This document shows positions 1 through 4,434 of a stretch of DNA of 6,317 bases, piece after piece. Where the stretch lies: contig JASIGS010000214.1 in the NCBI GenBank assembly GCA_030052355.1, positions 1 through 6,317 of the forward strand, given 5' to 3'. The first letter of the stretch is position 1, and the number at the start of each line of letters is the position of its first letter. The translations under genes and the position numbers were made by a program. Under the pieces are notes generated by a model. It saw only the letters and a list, made by a program, of their open reading frames with translations, made no database searches and was not told where the DNA came from. The stretch comes from Streptosporangiaceae bacterium (GTDB lineage: Bacteria > Actinomycetota > Actinomycetes > Streptosporangiales > Streptosporangiaceae).

Positions 1-1
1 C

Positions 2-352
2 GGCAGCTGGAAGGTACCGGGCAAGGCTGTCTGGTTTGCCCTGCGCATACCGCAGTCCGCGCTCCCCGAGCAGTTCAGGGGGTCGCTGGCAGGCGCGGAC
101 TGGCTCGTGGACGAACTCGAACTCATGCTGGCAGGCCGAGGGCTGGCCGGCAGCATCGTGAGGGCCGACGCTGGCAGCATGTCCGTCTTGTCAGTCAGCG
201 CGAACCTCACGGTGTGGCGGCACGGCGACGCGGTCTCCTGGCGGTCGGCGAACGGCGATTACCAGCGGATGGCGCTCGCGGACCTGGTAGAGGTCACCGA
301 GCAGATCGTCGGCGCGCACGAGGAGCACCAATACCGCAGCGCGCGCCTCTAG
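2..352 (+). CDS. Unrecognised hypothetical protein, C-terminal part (5' end outside window)
   Basis: The frame is open from the left edge (first full codon at base 2) to the TAG stop at 350-352, giving 116 residues. A GTG at 107 could be an internal start, but the frame upstream of it has the same high GC3 and reads as protein-like (GSWKVPGKAVWFALRIPQ), so I treat it as part of a longer protein whose start lies outside the window. I do not recognise a family. Visible features are a hydrophobic, Trp-containing N-terminal part, a middle part suggestive of beta strands (SMSVLSVSANLTVWRHGDAV) and an acidic helical end around LADLVEVTEQIVGAHEEHQ. There is no signal peptide, membrane segment or cysteine motif in the visible part. 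The gene ends 215 bp before the DUF3117 gene, with a promoter-like stretch between, so the two are probably separate transcription units. Coding status is fairly sure; function is unknown. Confidence 0.6.
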   Translation, partial: GSWKVPGKAVWFALRIPQSALPEQFRGSLAGADWLVDELELMLAGRGLAGSIVRADAGSMSVLSVSANLTVWRHGDAVSWRSANGDYQRMALADLVEVTEQIVGAHEEHQYRSARL

Positions 353-401
353 CCTGAGCAGTGCTTGCCTGCCTGGCGCCTCGCCCCTGCGCGCCCTACG
401 T

Positions 402-412
402 ATAACTGTTAT
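402..412. promoter_or_regulatory. AT-rich 11-bp palindrome, possible operator
   Basis: ATAAC-T-GTTAT is a perfect inverted repeat with a one-base centre, set in GC-rich surroundings in the spacer between the first gene and the DUF3117 gene. The overlapping TATAAC at 401-406 matches a -10 box at five of six bases, but no convincing -35 lies 16-18 bp upstream. It could be a regulator binding site or a chance AT-rich patch. Confidence 0.25.
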
Positions 413-441
413 CGACGTTCGGCGGGCGGGAAAGCTGATCG

Positions 442-471
442 TTACCATCGCGGCGCCGAACACTGGATAAT
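442..471 (+). promoter_or_regulatory. Candidate housekeeping-type promoter for the DUF3117 gene
   Basis: TTACCA at 442-447 (four of six matches to TTGACA) and GATAAT at 466-471 (five of six to TATAAT) are separated by 18 bp. Transcription would start near 478 and give a leader of about 90 nt containing the hairpin at 495-520. The assignment rests on motif match and position only. Confidence 0.4.
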
Positions 472-494
472 AGAGAGACTGATCGAGATGCTTG

Positions 495-520
495 GGACTG
501 GCTGGAGCACCAGCCAGTCC
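495..520 (+). other. Perfect 11-bp stem-loop in the DUF3117 leader
   Basis: GGACTGGCTGG (495-505) and CCAGCCAGTCC (510-520) are perfect reverse complements around the tetraloop AGCA (506-509). The structure lies upstream of the DUF3117 start at 568 and downstream of the candidate promoter at 442-471. No T-run follows (the next bases are TCCTTGG), so it is not a classical intrinsic terminator. It could still be a terminator for the upstream gene, an mRNA-stabilising leader, or a protein-binding site. The inverted repeat is certain; its role is not. Confidence 0.6.
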
Positions 521-567
521 TCCTTGGTTCCGGTGCGCCCTCGGCAGGGAAACGGAAGGGGAGCAGG

Positions 568-735
568 ATGGCGGCGATGAAGCCGCGGACAGGTGACGGT
601 CCGCTAGAGGTCACCAAGGAGGGCCGCGGCATCGTGATGCGGGTGCCGCTTGAGGGCGGCGGTCGGCTCGTCGTCGAGCTGACGCCGGATGAGGCGCGAG
701 CCCTCGGCGACGCGCTCAACACCGCCGTCGGCTGA
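568..735 (+). CDS. DUF3117 family small protein
   Basis: This 55-residue protein begins MAAMKPRTGDGPLEVTKEGR and ends with an acidic helix around ELTPDEARALGDALNTAVG, the hallmark pattern of the very conserved actinobacterial DUF3117 family (M. tuberculosis Rv1211 type). The length is close to that expected of a short family member. The sequence suggests a small beta sheet (PLEVTKEGRGIVMRVPLEGGGRL in two parts) followed by a helix, with no membrane segment or cysteines, so it should be a soluble cytoplasmic protein. Its molecular function is not firmly known. From memory, the Rv1211 product has been reported as calmodulin-like, and I would not transfer that here. The ATG at 568 has a purine-rich Shine-Dalgarno stretch (GGAAGGGGAG, 554-563) at suitable distance. 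A hairpin-bearing leader lies upstream. Downstream it converges on the O-methyltransferase gene, 59 bp away. Confidence 0.9.
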   Translation: MAAMKPRTGDGPLEVTKEGRGIVMRVPLEGGGRLVVELTPDEARALGDALNTAVG

Positions 736-748
736 TTCCTGCCCAGGA

Positions 749-791
749 GCCCGGGTAACCCTGCTGCCCGGGCGCTGGATCGTTGCCCGGG
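749..791. terminator. Probable bidirectional terminator: three CCCGGG arms between convergent genes
   Basis: Three self-complementary CCCGGG cores lie at 750-755, 767-772 and 786-791. GCCCGGG (749-755) pairs with CCCGGGC (767-773), and the same middle arm can instead pair with GCCCGGG (785-791). Either hairpin has a 7-bp all-GC stem and an 11-nt loop. The first lies just after the DUF3117 stop (735), the second just after the methyltransferase stop (795, minus strand). There are no T-runs, which is common for actinobacterial terminators. Its role as terminator is inferred from position. Confidence 0.5.
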
Positions 792-794
792 TCC

Positions 795-1430
795 TTAGGC
801 TTCCTTGACAGCGGCAAGAAAGCCGTCGCCGAACGGCAGCAGCAGCGGCACGAGGTGCTCCTCGGCCCGCACCTGCTCGCGCAGTTCCTCCGCCGCTGCC
901 GCATCCGCGTTGCTCGGGACTCGGCCGGTACCCGAACTTCCCGGCATGGTGGCATTGAAGGCGACAACACCGCCCGGCCTGAGCACGCGCAGCGCCGCGG
1001 TCAGGTAGCCACCGAACTCCTGCTTGTCGGCATCGCAGAAGACCAAGTCGTAGGCGCCGTCCGCGAGCCTGGGCAGCACCTCGAGGGCGAGCCCGCCGAT
1101 GAGGCGGAACCGGCCTGGCGGGAAGCCGGCCGCCAGGAAGGCAGCCCGCGCCAGCCGCTGGTGCTCGGGCTCGCTGTCCACGGTGGTGAGCACGCCACCG
1201 GGCCGCATGCCGCGGAGCAGCCAGATGCCTGAGGTTCCGCACCCGGTCCCGATCTCGACCGCTGCCTTGGCGCCGACCGCGGCCGCGAGAAACCGGAGTG
1301 CACCGCCGGTTAGCCGGCTTATGGGGGCGGCGCCACCCACCTCCGCGGCGTTCCGCCGCGCCATGACCAGGACGTCATCCTCCGGCAGGAAGTCCTCGAT
1401 GTAGGCGAGCGTATCCTCGGCGATAGGAAT
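795..1430 (-). CDS. SAM-dependent O-methyltransferase (Rv1220c-like), probable ATT start
   Basis: This is a class I, methyltransferase_3-type SAM-dependent O-methyltransferase, predicted cytoplasmic. Numbering from the ATT start gives 211 residues, close to the roughly 215 of mycobacterial Rv1220c as remembered. Motif I, VEIGTGCGTSG, spans about residues 58-68. The acidic end of strand 2 (TTVDSEPEH) is at D85/E87, and YDLVFCDADK (127-136) carries the aspartates that bind metal or SAM in the family. The end LLPFGDGFLAAVKEA is also typical. The substrate is unknown. Family homology continues upstream of the first in-frame ATG (1364) through EDTLAYIEDFLPEDDVLV, and an in-frame stop lies at 1445-1443. 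No ATG, GTG or TTG occurs between them. ATT at 1430-1428 is preceded by GAGGGGAGG with a 5-nt spacer, an ideal ribosome binding site. The gene is divergent from the sigma-factor gene, as in mycobacteria. Confidence 0.88.
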   Translation of the reverse strand: MPIAEDTLAYIEDFLPEDDVLVMARRNAAEVGGAAPISRLTGGALRFLAAAVGAKAAVEIGTGCGTSGIWLLRGMRPGGVLTTVDSEPEHQRLARAAFLAAGFPPGRFRLIGGLALEVLPRLADGAYDLVFCDADKQEFGGYLTAALRVLRPGGVVAFNATMPGSSGTGRVPSNADAAAAEELREQVRAEEHLVPLLLPFGDGFLAAVKEA

Positions 1431-1498
1431 GGCTGCCTCCCCTCAGGCACGTGCGCGCTTGCCCCAGGGCGGCAGCCTAGCGGGCGCACCGGCCATCC

Positions 1499-1526
1499 GG
1501 GAACCTGCTCGCCAGGCTCGCTCGTT
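1499..1526 (+). promoter_or_regulatory. Candidate ECF-sigma promoter for the sigE operon
   Basis: GGAACC at 1499-1504 resembles the -35 element of ECF sigma factors of the SigE/SigH/SigR group, and CGTT at 1523-1526 resembles their -10 element. There are 18 bp between GGAACC and CGTT, at the long end of what these promoters show. Transcription would start near 1533, about 90 nt before the sigma-factor start. Such a site would fit autoregulation of the sigma factor, which is common in this family. It is supported by motif match and location only. Confidence 0.4.
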
Positions 1527-1593
1527 GCCAGGAGGAAGCATTTTCCACGGCGCGGCGTTAAAGGGCTATAGCGATAAAGGTTGCTCCTAAGAG

Positions 1594-1610
1594 CTGCCGC
1601 CCAGGGGCAG
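1594..1610 (+). other. Small inverted repeat touching the sigma-factor ribosome binding site
   Basis: CTGCC (1594-1598) is complementary to GGCAG (1606-1610) around a 7-nt loop. The right arm overlaps the start of the purine-rich AGGTGGAAG (1609-1617) that serves as the Shine-Dalgarno for the GTG at 1624. A hairpin here could partly hide the ribosome binding site, but five base pairs may be chance in GC-rich DNA. Confidence 0.25.
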
Positions 1611-1623
1611 GTGGAAGACGACG

Positions 1624-2247
1624 GTGGACAAGGCCGAAACCGCGGAGCGGGTCGAAGACGCTCCTGCCTGGACGCCTCCGAGCTGGGACGAGCTCGTGCG
1701 GGACCACTCGGCCCGCGTGTACCGGCTTGCCTACCGGCTGACCGGCAATACGCACGACGCGGAGGACCTCACCCAGGAGGTCTTCGTCCGGGTATTCCGC
1801 TCGCTGTCCAGCTACACGCCCGGCACGTTCGAGGGCTGGCTGCACCGCATCACCACGAACCTCTTCCTCGACATGGCTCGCCGACGCCAGCGCATCCGGT
1901 TCGAGGGCCTGGCCGACGAGACCGAGGCCAGGCTCGGCGGGAGCGAGCCCACTCCGGCCCAGGCATTCGACGACCGGCACCTCGACGGCGACATCCACGC
2001 TGCACTGAACGCGCTGGCCCCTGAGTACCGGGCAGCGGTCATTCTCTGCGACATCGAGGGGCTTTCTTACGAGGAGATCGCCGAGACCCTCGGCGTGAAG
2101 CTCGGCACGGTCCGGAGCAGGATTCACCGGGGTCGGGCCCAGCTCCGCCAGGCACTCGAGCACCGCAGGCCGCGTCACCTCGGCGGCACGGTCCCGCAGC
2201 CTCGCTTGCAGATCGACATCCCGGTGGCTGAAGGAGGGTCGTCATGA
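1624..2247 (+). CDS. sigE: ECF-subfamily RNA polymerase sigma factor, SigE type
   Basis: The 207-residue protein directs RNA polymerase to envelope-stress promoters if it behaves like its family. Region 2 spans about residues 22-90, with [19 protein letters not shown] and the core-binding stretch [16 protein letters not shown] (45-60) followed by [16 protein letters not shown] (68-83). Region 4 spans about 122-178, with the helix-turn-helix [20 protein letters not shown] (147-166). These stretches closely resemble M. tuberculosis SigE as I remember it. That protein is longer (about 257 residues), and the extra N-terminal extension is absent here. The GTG at 1624 has AGGTGGAAG 6 nt upstream, and the predicted N-terminus leads directly into region 2. 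The stop TGA overlaps the start of the anti-sigma gene (ATGA, 2244-2247), so the two are translationally coupled. A candidate ECF promoter lies upstream. The family call is secure; the name sigE rests on similarity plus gene order. Confidence 0.9.
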   Translation: MDKAETAERVEDAPAWTPPSWDELVRDHSARVYRLAYRLTGNTHDAEDLTQEVFVRVFRSLSSYTPGTFEGWLHRITTNLFLDMARRRQRIRFEGLADETEARLGGSEPTPAQAFDDRHLDGDIHAALNALAPEYRAAVILCDIEGLSYEEIAETLGVKLGTVRSRIHRGRAQLRQALEHRRPRHLGGTVPQPRLQIDIPVAEGGSS

Positions 2248-2750
2248 GCCACCTTGGTCAGCGGCTTTCTGCGCTGATCGACGGGGAGCTAGACCTCACC
2301 GAGCGCGAGCGCGTGCTGGTGCACGTGTCCAGGTGCCAGTCGTGCCAGGACGAGATAGCCTCCCTGCGGACGCTGAAACAGCGGATGAACGCGCTGGGTG
2401 ACGCCGCGGCGACCGCTGGCCTGACCCGTCGGCTGATGGGCCTGCGGGAGTCCGCGACGGACGGCGCGGCCGAGCGGCCATCATCGCGAGACTGGGCGGA
2501 GCCGAGCCACGGCAGGCCGCAGCCCAGGACGGGCCGCTATGTCCTCGGCGGCTCGCTGGCAGTCTTGCTCGCCGGCCTCGGGACGGCCGCGTTCATCATC
2601 GGCGGTGAGCCGCAGGCTCGCGCGCCAGAACCCACGATCACGCCGTCGGTTGACGTATACACGCTGCAGCACTACCTCGACACCGGCTGGTCGCCGGCTG
2701 GGCAGCCGCGGACTGCGACCGACGAGAGATTCTCGCCGCCACAGCCGTGA
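2244..2750 (+). CDS. Membrane-anchored zinc-finger anti-sigma factor (ZAS / zf-HC2)
   Basis: The 168-residue protein starts with a ZAS domain. H27, C31 and C34 form the His-x3-Cys-x2-Cys signature (HVSRCQSC) that binds zinc in RsrA/RseA-type anti-sigma factors, and the preceding helix [16 protein letters not shown] is typical of the family. It is predicted to hold the sigma factor encoded just upstream. After a hydrophilic linker (about 68-98) there is one transmembrane segment, about residues 100-121 ([19 protein letters not shown]), so the ZAS domain would be cytoplasmic and the last 47 residues outside. That tail is Pro-rich except for a possible helix, [14 protein letters not shown] (136-149). 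The ATG overlaps the sigma-factor stop and is served by AAGGAGGG (2231-2238). The gene end overlaps the next start (GTGA, 2747-2750). It occupies the position of mycobacterial rseA. Confidence 0.88.
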   Translation: MSHLGQRLSALIDGELDLTERERVLVHVSRCQSCQDEIASLRTLKQRMNALGDAAATAGLTRRLMGLRESATDGAAERPSSRDWAEPSHGRPQPRTGRYVLGGSLAVLLAGLGTAAFIIGGEPQARAPEPTITPSVDVYTLQHYLDTGWSPAGQPRTATDERFSPPQP

Positions 2751-3871
2751 CCGGCCGATTTCCCCCGTGGCGAGTCGCTTCCGCGGTCGTCGTCATTGTC
2801 CTGCTCGGTGTCTGTGCCGTGGCGCTCACGGTGCGCGGCAGCCCGGTTGCCCGGTTCACCGCCGACCGGCTCAAGTCGGCCGACCCCGCACAGCGCGCTC
2901 ACCCCGTAGCGCGGCCGCGCAGCTCGCCTGAAGCCCGGCGCCTTCTGGCGCAGGCCGCGACCGCCGCCCGTGACACCGCCTACAGCGGCGTCCAGGTCTC
3001 TGACTGGTGGGGGCCGGCGGGCATGAGCTCGTCACAGCTCGACGTCTGGCACCGGCCGGGTGCAGGGATCGTGGCCAGGTCCCTTGCCCCGCCAGACGAC
3101 GGCACCGACGCGCAGTTGTACACGCCAGGATCGGGCGATCCGGTCGTGGCCATGGCCATGTCGGTCAAGCAAGTCGACTTGCTGCTGGCGAACTACCAGG
3201 TCAAGTACGCTGGCGCGGGCTCGGCTGGCGGGCGGTCCGCGCAGGTCATCTCGGTGGTGCGGCCCGGCGGACGGCTGGCAGCGAAGTTCTGGCTCGATGC
3301 AGCGACGAAGCTGCCGCTACGCCGGGAGCTCTTCGACACCAACGCGCACCTGGTGAGCGAGATCAGCCTGATCGACCTCAAGCTCGGTGCGGGCGCCGTG
3401 GCCGGGATGCCGGCCGCGCAGGGAGAGCCCTGGACACGGCAGCTCGGGACGAGTGCCATCAGGCTGCTGCAGAGCAAGGGCTGGCCGGTGCCGCCGCGGC
3501 TGGCCGGGAGCCTGCGGCTGTTCGCTGCCAGTGAGGCGGTCAACTCGGCAGGCCTGGTGGTCGACACGTCGTACTCGGACGGACTGTCGGTCATCTCGCT
3601 GTTCGTGGAGCGCGGCCACCTGCCGAAATCGATGGCCGGCTGGCAGCAGGTGAAGCTCGACGACCACCGCGTGTTCACCAGCGATCCTGATGACCGCTCC
3701 ATCGCCTGGACCAGCAACGGCTTCGTGTTCACCATGATCTCCGATGCGTCCGCGAGCACCGTCCGCCAGGCGTTCGCCGCGGCCCTCGCCGACAGCAGGG
3801 CGCCCGGCTTCTGGGTCCGGCTCGGCCGCGGCTTCAAGCGCCTGGCCAGCCTGGCAAACCTGTTCCGCTGA
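2747..3871 (+). CDS. RseB/MucB-like sigma-E regulatory protein, membrane-anchored
   Basis: The 374-residue protein has an N-terminal membrane anchor (about residues 10-29, ASAVVVIVLLGVCAVALTV). LLGVC is not a good lipobox. An RseB-like two-domain ectodomain follows. In the N-terminal domain, AQVISVVRPGGRLAAKFWLD (165-184) followed by ATKLPLRRELFD (186-197) lines up with the E. coli RseB segment around VIRVVARDG...VWMDTETKLPMRVDLLD. In the smaller C-terminal domain, SYSDGLSVISLFVERG (275-290) matches the RseB stretch around LYSDGLFSFSVNV. In proteobacteria RseB binds RseA and mis-assembled envelope components and restrains RseA cleavage; a similar sensing role is inferred here. The end, residues 354-374, is a basic, aromatic, probably amphipathic helix. 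The GTG start overlaps the anti-sigma stop with no clear Shine-Dalgarno, so translation is probably coupled. Mycobacteria have htrA at this place. An outer-membrane-lipoprotein-carrier-like (LolA/LolB) fold without a sigma link is the main alternative. Confidence 0.75.
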   Translation: MTGRFPPWRVASAVVVIVLLGVCAVALTVRGSPVARFTADRLKSADPAQRAHPVARPRSSPEARRLLAQAATAARDTAYSGVQVSDWWGPAGMSSSQLDVWHRPGAGIVARSLAPPDDGTDAQLYTPGSGDPVVAMAMSVKQVDLLLANYQVKYAGAGSAGGRSAQVISVVRPGGRLAAKFWLDAATKLPLRRELFDTNAHLVSEISLIDLKLGAGAVAGMPAAQGEPWTRQLGTSAIRLLQSKGWPVPPRLAGSLRLFAASEAVNSAGLVVDTSYSDGLSVISLFVERGHLPKSMAGWQQVKLDDHRVFTSDPDDRSIAWTSNGFVFTMISDASASTVRQAFAAALADSRAPGFWVRLGRGFKRLASLANLFR

Positions 3872-3887
3872 ATCCGGCCAATCCGGC
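3871..3887 (+). repeat. Tandem AATCCGGC repeat at the end of the RseB-like gene
   Basis: AATCCGGC occurs at 3871-3878 and again at 3880-3887, one base apart, beginning on the last base of the stop codon. It forms no strong hairpin and has no obvious function. Confidence 0.4.
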
Positions 3888-3906
3888 AGCCGTTGTGCCA
3901 CGAACA

Positions 3907-3936
3907 TTTATCGCGGTAGCAGGGTCGGGCTACTCT
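3907..3936 (+). promoter_or_regulatory. Weak candidate promoter for tatB
   Basis: In the 115-bp spacer between the RseB-like gene and tatB, TTTATC (3907-3912) and TACTCT (3931-3936) are 18 bp apart and form the most AT-rich part of the spacer. Both match the housekeeping consensus poorly. A 5-bp inverted repeat (GTAGC 3916-3920, GCTAC 3929-3933) overlaps it and could instead be a weak terminator for the upstream operon. Whether tatB has its own promoter or is read through from the sigma-factor operon is open. Confidence 0.2.
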
Positions 3937-3986
3937 AGTTAAGCGGGCAGCACGCTCGCGGGTCCTAGCCTCTCAGGAGCCTGTCA

Positions 3987-4388
3987 GTGTTTGACCTGTC
4001 GTTTCTCAAGCTGCTGGTGCTCGGGGTCATAGCGCTGGTGGTCTTCGGGCCTGAGCGGCTGCCGGGCATGGCGGCGCAGGCTGGCCGCATGCTGCGCGAG
4101 CTGCGCATCATGGCCGAGGGAGCAAAGTCGGACCTGCAGGACAGCCTCGGCGCCGACTTCGGTGACTTCGACATCGCCGACCTCAATCCGAAGCACTTCG
4201 TGCGCAAGCACCTGATGGACGAGCTGACCGGCGACGGGGTGCTGACCGGCCGCATCACCGGTTCCGGCAACGGCAGTGCGGGCAACGGCAGTGCCGGCAA
4301 CGGCAGCGCGGCAGCCGAGATGCTGCACACGTCCGGGGTGCGGCTCTCGCCAGGCGAGAGCCCGCCCTACGACTCCGAGGCAACCTGA
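3987..4388 (+). CDS. tatB: Twin-arginine translocase subunit TatB
   Basis: TatB is the membrane component that, with TatC, receives folded proteins bearing twin-arginine signal peptides. The 133-residue protein shows the family plan: a short N-terminal membrane helix (about residues 5-20), the hinge FGPERLP (20-26), an amphipathic helix (about 28-50, QAGRMLRELRIMAEGAKSDL), then an acidic helical region. DLNPKHFVRKHLMDEL (65-80) is typical of actinobacterial TatB and argues against TatA. The GTG at 3987 has AGGAG (3975-3979) seven bases upstream and gives the usual MFD start. Two features are odd. Residue 8 is Lys where TatB proteins usually have Glu in the N-terminal helix. Residues 94-108 are a repetitive Gly/Asn/Ser linker encoded by a DNA tandem repeat. 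The gene follows the sigma-factor operon as in mycobacteria and converges on mrp. Confidence 0.92.
   Translation: MFDLSFLKLLVLGVIALVVFGPERLPGMAAQAGRMLRELRIMAEGAKSDLQDSLGADFGDFDIADLNPKHFVRKHLMDELTGDGVLTGRITGSGNGSAGNGSAGNGSAAAEMLHTSGVRLSPGESPPYDSEAT
4266..4310 (+). repeat. Three-copy 15-bp tandem repeat inside tatB
   Basis: GGCAACGGCAGTGCG (4266-4280) is followed by copies at 4281-4295 and 4296-4310 that differ at one base each. It encodes three units of Gly-Asn-Gly-Ser-Ala in the flexible C-terminal part of TatB. The unit is a multiple of three, so changes in copy number would keep the reading frame. Confidence 0.85.
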
Positions 4389-4434
4389 CCCGCGCGCCGC
4401 TTAGCCACTAGCGGCCGGCCGCCGCGCGGTCAGG
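4384..4434. terminator. Convergent stem-loop between tatB and mrp
   Basis: CCTGACC (4384-4390) plus GCGCG (4392-4396) pairs with CGCGC (4423-4427) plus GGTCAGG (4428-4434), giving 12 base pairs with one bulged C at 4391. Inside it, CCGC (4397-4400) can pair with GCGG (4411-4414), leaving the palindromic GGCCGGCC (4413-4420) partly free. The TGA of tatB (4386-4388) and the TGA of mrp (complement of 4430-4432) lie opposite each other in the stem. Position and symmetry fit a bidirectional terminator without a T-run. Confidence 0.6.

Noticed and set aside
375..395. GGCGC...GCGCC as a terminator for the first gene
   Set aside because: A five-base stem with an 11-nt loop and no T-run is expected by chance at this GC content.
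365..580. Open frame of 71 codons across the spacer before the DUF3117 gene
   Set aside because: It has no protein-like composition, runs through the palindrome and the hairpin, and overlaps the well-supported DUF3117 start.
604..1242. Long minus-strand frame overlapping both DUF3117 and the methyltransferase in another frame
   Set aside because: It is Arg/Ala-rich low-complexity translation without motifs and crosses the convergent terminator region.
795..1364. O-methyltransferase starting at the ATG at 1364
   Set aside because: The upstream codons in frame encode family-like sequence and an ideal Shine-Dalgarno precedes ATT at 1430. The Met at 1364 has GGAGG about 14 nt away, too far to be a good site.
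1447..1454. GCACGTGC palindrome in the divergent spacer
   Set aside because: An eight-base GC-rich palindrome is frequent by chance and no second copy or spacing pattern supports an operator.
1565..1578. TATAGC / GATAAA as a second -10 box for the sigma-factor gene, and the GCTATAGC palindrome
   Set aside because: No acceptable -35 lies at 16-18 bp. The short AT-rich patch is not enough to call a promoter.
2790..2840. Lipoprotein signal in the RseB-like protein
   Set aside because: The sequence LLGVC has Val next to Cys, where lipoboxes need Gly, Ala or Ser, so a plain membrane anchor is more likely.
3317..3907. Long minus-strand frames opposite the RseB-like gene
   Set aside because: They are typical antisense frames of GC-rich coding DNA. 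The plus-strand frame has clear RseB similarity and coupled starts.
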